From CAYJFX01 sp964370315 (lineage in GTDB: Bacteria > Spirochaetota > Spirochaetia > Treponematales > Treponemataceae), in NCBI GenBank assembly GCA_964370315.1, contig CAYJIS010000060.1, forward strand, positions 1 through 11,284: DNA of 11,284 bases. Direction: 5' to 3'. Shown piece after piece: positions 1-7,744 of this stretch. Both the position numbers and the translations under genes were made by a program. A model generated the notes under the pieces. The model saw only the letters and a list, made by a program, of their open reading frames with translations, was not told where the DNA came from and did no database searches. How positions within the stretch are numbered: position 1 is the first letter of the stretch; each line of letters starts with the position of its first letter.

Positions 1-32
1 ATAATTAATAATTAATAGTGATAATTGAATTG

Positions 33-67
33 AAGCTCGGTGGATTTTTTATCTTCCGAGCTTTTTT
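33..67 (+). terminator. Rho-independent terminator of an upstream gene
   Basis: AAGCTCGG (33-40) pairs perfectly with CCGAGCTT (56-63). The stem continues inward through GGAT/ATCT (42-45 with 51-54, one G-U) after a single mismatch, leaving a T-rich loop. The 3' arm runs straight into a T tract (62-67). This is the classic intrinsic terminator layout on the + strand. It must serve a gene ending left of the window, because positions 1-32 are AT-rich, carry stops in all frames, and contain a short period-7 ATTAATA-type repeat. It insulates dnaX from upstream transcription. Confidence 0.8.
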
Positions 68-107
68 GTTAAAGATTAAGATTTACACAAAAAGACACGT
101 AAACCGC

Positions 108-136
108 TTGCGAAATTGGCTTTTTTAGGGTATTCT
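108..136 (+). promoter_or_regulatory. Candidate sigma-70-like promoter for dnaX-ybaB-recR
   Basis: TTGCGA (108-113) and TATTCT (131-136) are separated by exactly 17 bp, each matching the consensus at 4 of 6 positions. Transcription would begin about 7 bases after the -10 box, at or next to the ATG at 143, which implies a leaderless or nearly leaderless mRNA. The alternative is a promoter further upstream with AGGG (127-130) acting as a rather distant ribosome-binding site, 12 bases from the ATG. The sequence alone does not decide between them. Confidence 0.25.
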
Positions 137-142
137 TACTAT

Positions 143-1870
143 ATGGCTTATGAAGTTACCGCCTCAAGAAGGCGCCCTCAAAAATTTGAAGATTTAGTTG
201 GACAAGATTTTGTTGCTGCAACTCTTATTAATGCAATTAGCGAAGGTAAAATTGCACACGCATATTTGTTTTCAGGTCCTAGAGGCTGTGGAAAAACATC
301 AACTGCAAGAATTTTAGCAAAGGTTTTGAATTGTACAAATGCAACTAATGGAGTTCCTTGTGGAGAATGCGAAGCATGTCGCGAAGTTTCAAAGGGTTCA
401 AGCTTAGATGTTATTGAAATTGACGGTGCATCTAATACCAGTGTAAACGATGTTAGACAGATTAAAGATGAGATTCTTTTTCCTCCAAATGCATTCAAAT
501 ATAAAATATACATAATAGACGAAGTTCACATGCTTTCTACAAATGCTTTTAATGCGCTTTTAAAGACAATAGAAGAGCCACCTCCGTATGTGATTTTTAT
601 TTTCGCAACAACGGAGTTGCACAAGGTTCCTGCAACAATAAAAAGTCGCTGCCAACAGTTTCACTTTCGATTGGGTTCTGTTGAGCAAATTAAAGAACTG
701 CTTTCACAAACAGTACGTGAGATGGGAATGCAAGCAGATGACGAAGCTTTGTTTTGGATAGCACGAGAGTCTACGGGGAGCTTTAGGGATGCTTACACCC
801 TTTTTGATCAAGTGGCCGCTTTTAGTGAGGGTAATATAACGTATGAAAAAATCCGTGATAAGCTAGGTTTGGTCGGAGTAGAGCGACTAAATGAAATGTG
901 CGAGCTATGTATAGCAGGAAAAACATCTGAAACTATTCAGTTTTTAGATGTAGTTTTGCAAACAGGAGTAAGCCTTGATCAATTTATCTCTAATGCTTCG
1001 GATTATTTTAGGAGCCTTTTACTTATAAAGAACGGCGTAATAAAAGAGGCATTACTTGGGCAATCTGAGCAAAGGTTTTCTTCTTCTGTAATACAGGCAT
1101 GGTCGTCAGTTCAATTAGAAAGAGCACTGTCATTGTTTTTACAATTGTATAGAGATATTCGCTATTCGATTAACCCGCGTTTTGAGCTAGAACTAGCTCT
1201 GTCTCGATTGTGTTGGTTGTCTTCTTGGGTTTCAAATGACGAAGTAAAATTTGCTATTGATAAAGCAAAAAGTATGTTTTTAGGAACTTCTGATAAAGAC
1301 TCTTTTTCAAAACATATACCAGTTTCCCAAGTGGAAAAAGAAGTAGAAAAAAACAGTGCCCCTCTTCATGTAGAAGCGGTTCAGGCAGAAGTAAGGCCTA
1401 ATTATAACTCGATCGTAGAACCAGAAGTGCCGACAGAAGTACAACCCTCTTCCATAGTTGAAACAAGCTTAGTTACAAATCCAGAACAACTTAAAGACTT
1501 AGTTGTTGAAGAGGTACGAGAAAAAAAAGTGTTCTTAGCTACTACTTTGAATCAGTCAGAATCTTGGAGATTTGATAGTGATAAAGTAATTATGTCTGTT
1601 TCTTCAAGTTTTTTACAGCAACAGTTGCAAACTGAAAATGTTTTTCTAAATGAAATAATATCAAGAATATCTGGAAAAAAAATGCGCATTGAGATTGAAG
1701 TATCAGAACCAAAAAGCAATGAGCCGCAAGAGGAAAGTATTCCTGCAGAAGTGCAAATGGTTGCAGATGCTTTTTCTGGAAAAATTGTTTCTGTTCAAGA
1801 TACAGCAGCAGGCTTAAAAAGTGATTCAACTAATACAAATACTACAAATTTTTCAAATGGAGAACAATAA
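143..1870 (+). CDS. dnaX: DNA polymerase III subunit gamma/tau
   Basis: ATPase core of the clamp loader, which loads the beta sliding clamp and, in the tau form, ties the loader to the replicative polymerase. In the 575-aa product: Walker A GPRGCGKT at 45-52; zinc-binding cysteines C64, C73, C76, C79; Walker B IIDEVHML at 124-131; SRC motif at 168-170 (sensor 1/arginine finger); sensor 2 GSFRD at 212-216. A helical oligomerisation domain follows to about 380, then a Glu/Val-rich linker (about 395-465) and a C-terminal region (about 470-550) resembling the tau polymerase-binding domain. I chose ATG 143 rather than TTG 116 because family members begin just before the VTASRRRPQKF segment, and the nine extra residues MAFLGYSYY fit nothing. 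It is first in an operon with ybaB and recR. An A8 run at codons 460-462 may generate a short gamma-like product. Confidence 0.96.
   Translation: MAYEVTASRRRPQKFEDLVGQDFVAATLINAISEGKIAHAYLFSGPRGCGKTSTARILAKVLNCTNATNGVPCGECEACREVSKGSSLDVIEIDGASNTSVNDVRQIKDEILFPPNAFKYKIYIIDEVHMLSTNAFNALLKTIEEPPPYVIFIFATTELHKVPATIKSRCQQFHFRLGSVEQIKELLSQTVREMGMQADDEALFWIARESTGSFRDAYTLFDQVAAFSEGNITYEKIRDKLGLVGVERLNEMCELCIAGKTSETIQFLDVVLQTGVSLDQFISNASDYFRSLLLIKNGVIKEALLGQSEQRFSSSVIQAWSSVQLERALSLFLQLYRDIRYSINPRFELELALSRLCWLSSWVSNDEVKFAIDKAKSMFLGTSDKDSFSKHIPVSQVEKEVEKNSAPLHVEAVQAEVRPNYNSIVEPEVPTEVQPSSIVETSLVTNPEQLKDLVVEEVREKKVFLATTLNQSESWRFDSDKVIMSVSSSFLQQQLQTENVFLNEIISRISGKKMRIEIEVSEPKSNEPQEESIPAEVQMVADAFSGKIVSVQDTAAGLKSDSTNTNTTNFSNGEQ
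1509..1528 (+). promoter_or_regulatory. Possible gamma/tau slippage site in dnaX (A8 run with upstream SD-like AAGAGGT)
   Basis: Eight consecutive A (1521-1528) are read GAA AAA AAA GTG, so the in-frame heptamer A AAA AAA (1522-1528) is a valid slippery sequence. AAGAGGT (1509-1515), a Shine-Dalgarno-like stretch, lies 6 bases upstream. Losing one A leads to TAG at 1536-1538 after K462-C-S (464 aa). Gaining one A, or a -1 ribosomal shift, leads to TGA at 1573-1575 (477 aa). Either product keeps the ATPase and oligomerisation domains and loses the tau tail. No strong downstream hairpin is visible, which would favour transcriptional slippage over ribosomal frameshifting if the site is real. Confidence 0.35.
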
Positions 1871-2187
1871 TGAATATAAACCCTTTTGATATGTTAAAAA
1901 ATTTTGGTAATATACAAGGTGAACTTGCAAAAGTGCAAGAAGATTTGAAATCTTTGAATGCTACAGGTAGTGCTGGTGGAGGTATTGTTAAGGTAACATT
2001 AAACGGAAAAATGGAAATGACCTCAATCGAACTCGACCCAATCGCAGTAGATCCGCGAGATATTGCAATGCTTCAAGATTTAATTGTTGCTGCAACAAGT
2101 GATGCTTCATCTCGTATACAAGATTTAATTAAAGAAAAAATGGGACCAATGCTAGGTGGGTTAAACATACCTGGCTTAATGGGTTAA
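1870..2187 (+). CDS. ybaB: YbaB/EbfC family nucleoid-associated protein
   Basis: Small dimeric DNA-binding protein that coats the nucleoid; the Borrelia member (EbfC) is a characterised spirochaete example. The 105-aa product has the family's usual length and plan: an N-terminal amphipathic helix (about 5-30), a central three-stranded sheet with GGGIVKVTLNGKMEMTSIEL-type sequence (about 36-55), the conserved ELDP...VDP stretch (about 54-62) and a C-terminal helix, ending in a Gly/Met-rich tail. The ATG at 1870 overlaps the dnaX TAA by one base (TAATG). GGAGA (1859-1863) sits 6 bases upstream, so translation is probably coupled to dnaX. Placement between dnaX and recR is the classic bacterial arrangement. 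Confidence 0.95.
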   Translation: MNINPFDMLKNFGNIQGELAKVQEDLKSLNATGSAGGGIVKVTLNGKMEMTSIELDPIAVDPRDIAMLQDLIVAATSDASSRIQDLIKEKMGPMLGGLNIPGLMG

Positions 2188-2197
2188 TTGAGATTAT

Positions 2198-2794
2198 ATG
2201 ACAGCGTTGGATGAATTAACAAATAGTTTTTCACGGTTACCTGGGATTGGAAAAAAGTCTGCATCTCGTATAGCACATCATTTATTGAAGGTAGATCAAT
2301 TTTTTTTAGAGCAATTTGCTCGAGAGCTTACTACACTCCATGCGAGAATACAGATTTGTTCACTTTGCGGTTCGTATACAGAAACGGACCCATGCGGAAT
2401 TTGTTCCAATCCTTCAAGAGAAAGGAATATTATTTGTGTTGTTGAACAAGCTCAAGATGTAGAAACAATTGAGGCTTCGCGCGAATACAAAGGATTGTTT
2501 CATGTTTTAGGTGGTTGTATTGCGCCTCTTGAAGGAATAGGTCCAGATAAATTGTCAATTGCAAAGCTTGTTGAACGCATAAGCGATGGGTCTGTAACAG
2601 AAGTCATTATTGCAACGAATCCTACAGTTGAAGGTGATACGACTGCCTTATATATTCAACGCCTTTTATCATCCTCGTATGGTGATTCTATAATTGTAAC
2701 ACGACTTGCATCCGGCCTTCCTGTTGGCGGTGACTTAGAATATGCTGATAAGTTAACACTTGCGCGTAGTTTTAGAGGTCGAACTGCTCTATAA
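2198..2794 (+). CDS. recR: Recombination mediator protein RecR
   Basis: RecR works with RecF/RecO to load RecA onto SSB-coated single-stranded DNA at gaps. The 198-aa product has every landmark: a helix-hairpin-helix at about 12-30 (LPGIGKKSASRIAHHLL), a C4 zinc finger (C54, C57, C66, C69), a Toprim domain from about 77 with acidic E83 and the NPTVEGDTTA motif (141-150), and the C-terminal GLPVGGDLEYAD segment (173-184) followed by an Arg-rich end. Length matches the family (about 200 aa). The gene starts 10 bases after ybaB with only a weak SD-like TGAG upstream, so it probably relies on readthrough translation in the operon. It ends 13 bp from the stop of a convergent gene, and no GC-rich terminator is visible between them. 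Confidence 0.96.
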   Translation: MTALDELTNSFSRLPGIGKKSASRIAHHLLKVDQFFLEQFARELTTLHARIQICSLCGSYTETDPCGICSNPSRERNIICVVEQAQDVETIEASREYKGLFHVLGGCIAPLEGIGPDKLSIAKLVERISDGSVTEVIIATNPTVEGDTTALYIQRLLSSSYGDSIIVTRLASGLPVGGDLEYADKLTLARSFRGRTAL

Positions 2795-2807
2795 AGGTTC
2801 ATTAATA

Positions 2808-3233
2808 CTAAGAAAAAATCTTTTTTTTGTGACATTCTGTGCAACCTGTAACATGCACATGTTTTTTTGCTTGACTGCGTGTAAAAATATAGGCGGTTAA
2901 ATGGCCTTTAACAGGAACCTTTTTGTGACAAACAGGGCAAACTCTTTTTAATCCATCTTCTGTTTCTGGAAAACAATGGGGGCATCCGTGAATTGTGCAT
3001 GGTTGCTCATTTGCACTCCCTGTTTTATATACTCGTGAAATTATGTTTTCTCCAACATAGAGCATCGTACCACATAGGGGGCAGGGGCTTTTTTGTTTAC
3101 CTTGAGGCTTTTTTTGTTTTTTTGTTATAGGTTTTCTTGAAAATGCATCTAAAAGATAATTAAAACCAAAGTATAAAAGAGCAATTCCTGCTACAAAAAT
3201 AATAAAGTAAATTAATAAATCAGATGCATCCAC
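2808..3233 (-). CDS. Membrane-anchored double zinc-ribbon protein, function unknown
   Basis: I do not recognise a named family. The 141-aa product has one N-terminal transmembrane helix (about 6-30), a very basic linker (KKQKKPQGKQK, 38-47) and a Cys-rich tail. Cysteine pairs are C51/C54 (CPLC), C84/C87 (CPHC, with C79 and H82 nearby), C99/C102 (CPVC) and C131/C134 (CTEC, flanked by H125, H127, H135). That fits two zinc-ribbon modules. The acidic N-terminus and basic post-helix linker suggest the zinc part faces the cytoplasm. The start is GTG at 3233: no in-frame ATG precedes or includes the membrane helix, and the next Met (57) would delete it. It lies 6 bases after the stop of the upstream 584-aa membrane-protein gene, so the two are probably one operon. 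Confidence 0.8.
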   Translation of the reverse strand: MDASDLLIYFIIFVAGIALLYFGFNYLLDAFSRKPITKKQKKPQGKQKSPCPLCGTMLYVGENIISRVYKTGSANEQPCTIHGCPHCFPETEDGLKRVCPVCHKKVPVKGHLTAYIFTRSQAKKHVHVTGCTECHKKKIFS

Positions 3234-3239
3234 CGTTGA

Positions 3240-4994
3240 TTAAATTCCTAATGTTTGTGTTTGGCTTGCTAGAGACTGGGCTAAAGGACCGGTATAAAAC
3301 AAACGTATTAGTTCAACTTCACTTGTTTGTCGGTGTCGCAATAACAAGGTTTTTGTTTCTTCAATATAGACATATCCAGAAGCAATATAAGTTTCAAATC
3401 TTGCATCCGATGCATAATCTAGTCCATGGATTTCTACTCCATCGTAAGGTTCTATTCCTGTTATGATACTGTGATATATTTCAGTTATAGGAAAATCAAA
3501 ATTCATAGAAACCGTACCATTTGCAGAAACTGAGTAATCTTTAGCTGGAACGATATTCCAAATCCAAACAGGGGTATCTCCATTATAAGCAAGTACATCA
3601 CCATGTGGATAATAGGGATTGTCGGTTATATATGGATAAATATCTGCAAGAGTAGTAGTGGATATTGAAGTTGGGTCTTGTAATACAGACGTAATAAGCA
3701 TTGTTCCACCTGCCATCAGTTCAGGGCTATCGATAAGTTCTGCGTAGGCACGAAGTACAGAGCCTGCTTTAGCCATAAAGCTAATTGATATGTTTCCTTC
3801 ATTGTTAGGGAGGTTAAGTAGGCTTCCTTCTTGTGTTGATGTTGATTGAATTATATCAACACATTGTTGTAACACAGGGGTTAATAAATTTGCAGAGCTT
3901 GGTTGGTATTGAATTAAACGCATATATGCTGCTACAATTCCTACCGCTTCTTGTATACTTGGTTGAAAATCTTCGATTCTAGAAGGGAGCGTTAATATAT
4001 CTTGGATATCGCTTGTTTGTTGTTGTAATAAAAACTCTGGGAATGTGTCTAATTCATATACATCTAAGAGAGATCGATCTAGAGAGTGTTGCATAGAAAA
4101 TAATATATTTTCATTTTCCATTGTTAGCGTTTGATTCATCGCAGTAAGAGTATTAAAATATGGAGCCGTAAAATAGGTTCTATTAGTTCCATTAATAAAA
4201 GATTGTGGAACATTCGAAATCGCTTCTGCGTATCGACCTTGTAGGGAAAGTTCTGCAACATATGCTGCTACAAATTTTTCATTAGCATTTTGGCCTTGCG
4301 TTGTTTGAAATGAGCGTACTATATGACTTTTTGCTTGGTCTGTAAGTTGTTCGAAAACTTCCTCTGAAGCATTTGGTTGGCCAAGTAGAGCTGTGTAAGA
4401 AAAAGCTTGTGCTTCAACAAAAGGGGATACTCGAGCCATTGTGGTTGTGTTTGCAGATAGTGTAATAGTACTTGTTGTAACATCTCCTGCTGTAAGCGAA
4501 AAAGACTCACTGCCAGATTTTATTATACTTCTATTTCGAATAACATCTGTAATATTAAAGGAGCTTGCTGTTTCGTATGGAATTGTCAGGGTGTTGTTAT
4601 CTTGAATAGTAGAGGATAGTTCAAATCCTGTGCCAAATGAAGTGAATAATAAAGAAACATCTTGTGAAAATATAAGGGAAAAAGAGTTCTCAGAGAGGTC
4701 TTGCCAGTTCTGTAACACAAGAGGTGTTGTTTGACCGTCCTCAGTATGTAATAACAACGGATTTGATTCACTTGCAAAAAAAACAACCCCATTACCTGAT
4801 ACTCTAAAAGAATTACTAAGAGTACTTTCTTCTCCATCTGTTTGCGGTGCTGTACTGGACAATCTTAGGCTAAGAGATTGAAAATTTTGAAAAATCGACA
4901 ATTCCTTCCTAAATTGAATTGCAAAAATGCCGAAAATAATAATAATGTAAAGGACTGTGAGTCCTAAAAATTTACGTATGAGGTGTTTTGCCAT
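3240..4994 (-). CDS. Single-pass membrane protein with large extracytoplasmic domain, function unknown
   Basis: Not recognised beyond general features; probably a spirochaete-restricted protein. The 584-aa product begins MAKHLIRKFLG and has one strong hydrophobic helix (about 8-27) with positive charges before it, so the remainder should be outside the cytoplasm. Residues 40-190 are Ser/Thr-rich and beta-like, 195-450 look mainly helical, and 460-575 are beta-rich with many aromatics. There is one Cys (C378), so no disulphide pair. ATG 4994 is preferred over GTG 5033 because the 13 extra residues would separate the charged start from the helix and neither site has a clear ribosome-binding site. 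It is first of a two-gene unit with the zinc-ribbon gene and is divergent from the TPR lipoprotein gene. Confidence 0.8.
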   Translation of the reverse strand: MAKHLIRKFLGLTVLYIIIIFGIFAIQFRKELSIFQNFQSLSLRLSSTAPQTDGEESTLSNSFRVSGNGVVFFASESNPLLLHTEDGQTTPLVLQNWQDLSENSFSLIFSQDVSLLFTSFGTGFELSSTIQDNNTLTIPYETASSFNITDVIRNRSIIKSGSESFSLTAGDVTTSTITLSANTTTMARVSPFVEAQAFSYTALLGQPNASEEVFEQLTDQAKSHIVRSFQTTQGQNANEKFVAAYVAELSLQGRYAEAISNVPQSFINGTNRTYFTAPYFNTLTAMNQTLTMENENILFSMQHSLDRSLLDVYELDTFPEFLLQQQTSDIQDILTLPSRIEDFQPSIQEAVGIVAAYMRLIQYQPSSANLLTPVLQQCVDIIQSTSTQEGSLLNLPNNEGNISISFMAKAGSVLRAYAELIDSPELMAGGTMLITSVLQDPTSISTTTLADIYPYITDNPYYPHGDVLAYNGDTPVWIWNIVPAKDYSVSANGTVSMNFDFPITEIYHSIITGIEPYDGVEIHGLDYASDARFETYIASGYVYIEETKTLLLRHRQTSEVELIRLFYTGPLAQSLASQTQTLGI

Positions 4995-5070
4995 TTGTTT
5001 TAGTGTACCTAAATTTAAGCTAAAAAGCAACACCTTTTATGGCAATAATAGAAAATATTGGGGATAATTG
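4995..5070. promoter_or_regulatory. Divergent intergenic region with candidate leftward promoters
   Basis: This 76-bp gap separates the 584-aa membrane-protein gene (-) from the TPR lipoprotein gene (+) and must hold promoters for both. Leftward, two candidates with 17-bp spacers can be read: TTGCCA (complement of 5040-5045) with TAGCTT (5017-5022), and TTGCTT (5025-5030) with TACACT (5002-5007). The second would start transcription almost at the ATG. Rightward, GGGGA (5060-5064), 6 bases from ATG 5071, is a good ribosome-binding site, but I see no convincing -35/-10 pair. Confidence 0.35.
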
Positions 5071-6528
5071 ATGAGTAACAGTAATAAAAAATGTATATTT
5101 GTTTTGAATGTTTTTGCATTGTGTTTGGTGCTATTTTATATGTCAGGATGTACGACTCTTGATTTTTTAAGGCAACCTACTACTGAGGGATCTGTAGAAA
5201 CTAAAGAAGAAAGTAAGGCAGAGAATATAATACAAGATGACTCATACAATGTAGAGTTTGCTAGTAATTTGCAAGAAATCTTAGAGAATGATTCAATGGA
5301 AAAAGCCCTAGCTTTGTTTGAAGACATTCCCCCTGAGCACTCTGATGACGCAGAGCTTAATTATTTGCATGCCTCTTTATTAATTTCATCAGGGCAATTA
5401 GATAAAGCAAATGAAATTGTTGTTTCTATGCAAGAAAGTGATCCGGACAATACGGACCTTTTATTTTTAAATGCACTTATTTTAAAGCAACGAGGAGATA
5501 CACGGGGAAGCAAAGCTTTAATTCAAGAGATACTTAAAAAAGATCCAACTAATGTTGATGCAAATATTGAAATGGCAAATACATTTATGATAAACAAAAA
5601 TTTCCGCAGCGCAAATCGATACTTTGCACAAGCATTAAATGAATCTCCTGAAGATAGTGCTGCTCTCTTTGGTTATTCAATGACATCTTGGTACTTGGAA
5701 AATGATGAGATAGCATTGCAAAGTTTATCAAAGCTAGTTGAGCTTGAGCCTGAAAATAGCATTGCATGGGCATATTTAGCAAAGTTTAGTGCAGATAAAG
5801 GAAAGTACAATGAGGCTGTTGAAAGCATTGAAAAAGCAATTGAATTGGATACTAATTATTATTATCACTGGTTGGATTTAGGCTCATATTATAGAAATCT
5901 TAACGAACCAGAAAAAGCAGAAAAAGCATGGACTCAAGCGATTGAAATCGATCCTGAATACTTTTTAGGCTATGCATACAGAGGTGGAATACGAGATGAA
6001 ATGCGAAACTATAATGGGGCCTTGGCGGACTATCAAAATGTAATAAAATACAACCCAGAATATTATTTTGCGTATGAAACAAGTGCACTGCTTTATTGGA
6101 GAGAAGAAAGATGGGTTGATGCACGAAATTCATTTTTAATGGCATTAGATGCAAATAAGAATAATATTTCTTATGCACTAATGGTATCAGCGACGTATCA
6201 AAAAGAAGGTAAAATTGTTGAAAATAAAGATTTCCTAGCACAGGTTATGAAAACGATGGATAAGTCTAGCCTTGACTATCTTGTAGTAAGATTGTATTAT
6301 GACGGTCTAGGCGATAGTTCTGTTCTAAATAAGGTTGTAAATACTTCAAGCAATACGGAAAGAGGAAGAATGTTGTTTTACATGGCTTTGTTTTATGAAC
6401 TACATGGTCATACAACTCTCGCAAATAAATATTATTTAGAAATTACAGATATTGAAGCCCCAATGTTCTTTGAGTACCGCATGAGTGAATGGGCTGTAGA
6501 AAGAATGAAAGAAAACAATGAGCTTTAG
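5071..6528 (+). CDS. Tetratricopeptide-repeat lipoprotein
   Basis: Predicted secreted, lipid-anchored protein-interaction scaffold. The 485-aa product has a basic N-terminus (NKK), a hydrophobic stretch (9-23) and a lipobox MSGC with Cys27 as the acylated residue. Met at -3 is unusual in proteobacteria but within the looser spirochaete pattern. After an acidic Ser/Glu-rich linker (30-60) come TPRs from about 92 to 363 with exact 34-residue spacing: the Pro closing each repeat falls at 125, 159, 193, 227, (Thr261), 295 and 329. The repeats carry the usual A/G/Y/A helix signatures and are rich in Tyr and Trp. More degenerate helical repeats fill 365-480. ATG 5071 is chosen over TTG 5068 because GGGGA lies 6 bases upstream. 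Its binding partner cannot be read from sequence; it probably shares a transcript with the TraB-family gene 31 bases downstream. Confidence 0.9.
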   Translation: MSNSNKKCIFVLNVFALCLVLFYMSGCTTLDFLRQPTTEGSVETKEESKAENIIQDDSYNVEFASNLQEILENDSMEKALALFEDIPPEHSDDAELNYLHASLLISSGQLDKANEIVVSMQESDPDNTDLLFLNALILKQRGDTRGSKALIQEILKKDPTNVDANIEMANTFMINKNFRSANRYFAQALNESPEDSAALFGYSMTSWYLENDEIALQSLSKLVELEPENSIAWAYLAKFSADKGKYNEAVESIEKAIELDTNYYYHWLDLGSYYRNLNEPEKAEKAWTQAIEIDPEYFLGYAYRGGIRDEMRNYNGALADYQNVIKYNPEYYFAYETSALLYWREERWVDARNSFLMALDANKNNISYALMVSATYQKEGKIVENKDFLAQVMKTMDKSSLDYLVVRLYYDGLGDSSVLNKVVNTSSNTERGRMLFYMALFYELHGHTTLANKYYLEITDIEAPMFFEYRMSEWAVERMKENNEL

Positions 6529-6559
6529 ACATAGCGCTTAAAGCATAGAGAAGGAAATA

Positions 6560-7744
6560 ATGCAAAAAAACAATGAAAACACAAGAACTCTAAAATTAGG
6601 AAAGCGGAAAATAATTTTATTGGGAACAGCTCATGTTTCACAAGAAAGTATTGATGATGCCGTTTCTCTTATTAAAAACACAAAAAGTGATTGTGTTGCA
6701 ATTGAATTAGATAACCAGCGTTATGCTTCTATGCAAGATCCCGAAGCTTGGAAAAAACTCGATATTGTAAAAGTGCTAAAAGAGGGTAGAGGGTTTATGA
6801 TGATTGCAAACCTTGTATTATCATCTTTCCAAAAGAAAATAGGTTCAGATATGGGAGTAAAACCTGGAGATGAAATGAGGTTTGCAATAAAAACTGCAAA
6901 AGATCTTTCCATTCCGACTGTTATGGTTGACAGACCCATACAAGTAACTCTTAGACGTGCTTGGGCAAAAAACTCTTTGTGGGGTAAGTGTAAGTTACTT
7001 GCAACTCTTTTTGCAAGCATGTTTGAAAAAGAAGAGATATCTGCCGATCAGATAGAAAACTTAAAAAAATCTAACGAAATGGATGCTATGATGGCAGAGT
7101 TAGCAAAAGAGCTTCCAACCGTTAAAGAAGTTCTCATCGATGAAAGAGACCAGTTTTTAGCCTCTAAAATATGGGATGCAAACGGAGATACTTTGATTGC
7201 TGTATTAGGAGCAGGGCACTTACCAGGCGTTGAAAAATATTTAAAAGAAATACATGATGGAACAAAAACATCTGATACTTCTTCCATAGAAATTGTTCCA
7301 CCAAAAACAGTAGGATCAAAAATACTTGGATGGTTTTTTCCTGCTTTAATTATAGCCCTAATAGTGGCTGGGTTTTTTGTAGGAGGGGCACAAACTTCTA
7401 TTGACTTATTGATTAACTGGCTTTTATGGAATGGTTCACTAGCGGCTCTTGGTACGTTGCTCGCTTTAGGCCATCCTTTATCTATTCTTGCTGGGTTTGT
7501 AGGTGCTCCACTTGGAACATTAAATCCTTTTATTGCTGTAGGTATTTTTACTGGGCTTGTGCAAGCCTCTGTGCGTAAGCCAAAAATTGAAGATATGGAA
7601 AACCTTGTTGATGATTTTTCAACTATTAAGGGAGTTTATAAAAATCGCATTTCGCGTGTATTGCTTGTGTTCTTTTTATCAAGCCTAGGTGGAGCCATCG
7701 GGAATTTTATAGCTGTTCCTGCTTTGTTTTCTTCTTTGTTTTAG
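6560..7744 (+). CDS. TraB/PrgY family membrane protein
   Basis: Member of the TraB/PrgY family, related to the TIKI-type metalloprotease fold. Enterococcal PrgY/TraB reduces secreted pheromone activity, but the role in other bacteria is unknown. The 394-aa product has the N-terminal motif GTAHVS (22-27), conserved E49 in AIELD, the ERDQFLA segment (195-201) and a second GxxH motif, GAGH (217-220), which together are the presumed active-site elements. From about 255 the protein is hydrophobic: helices at about 255-275, 283-304, 307-336 (probably a hairpin) and 364-388. AAGGA (6551-6555) is the ribosome-binding site with a short 4-base spacer. The gene follows the TPR lipoprotein by 31 bases, suggesting co-transcription. 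Its TAG stop overlaps the stop of the convergent argA. Confidence 0.92.
   Translation: MQKNNENTRTLKLGKRKIILLGTAHVSQESIDDAVSLIKNTKSDCVAIELDNQRYASMQDPEAWKKLDIVKVLKEGRGFMMIANLVLSSFQKKIGSDMGVKPGDEMRFAIKTAKDLSIPTVMVDRPIQVTLRRAWAKNSLWGKCKLLATLFASMFEKEEISADQIENLKKSNEMDAMMAELAKELPTVKEVLIDERDQFLASKIWDANGDTLIAVLGAGHLPGVEKYLKEIHDGTKTSDTSSIEIVPPKTVGSKILGWFFPALIIALIVAGFFVGGAQTSIDLLINWLLWNGSLAALGTLLALGHPLSILAGFVGAPLGTLNPFIAVGIFTGLVQASVRKPKIEDMENLVDDFSTIKGVYKNRISRVLLVFFLSSLGGAIGNFIAVPALFSSLF

Noticed and set aside
80..90. TTTACACAA as a DnaA box near dnaX
   Set aside because: It is a poor match to TTATNCACA and stands alone, so there is no support for an origin.
116..142. Nine-codon N-terminal extension of DnaX from TTG 116
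   Set aside because: ATG 143 opens directly on the conserved DnaX N-terminus, and the extension residues match nothing expected in the family.
2808..2833. A-tract/T-tract (AAGAAAAAATCTTTTTTTT) as a bidirectional terminator between recR and the zinc-ribbon gene
   Set aside because: The stem would be AT-only and very weak, and the sequence encodes the Lys-rich C-terminus of the zinc-ribbon protein.
4995..5033. Upstream GTG start for the 584-aa membrane protein
   Set aside because: It has no ribosome-binding site, its codons would overlap the candidate -35 box, and ATG 4994 gives a standard N-terminal membrane anchor.
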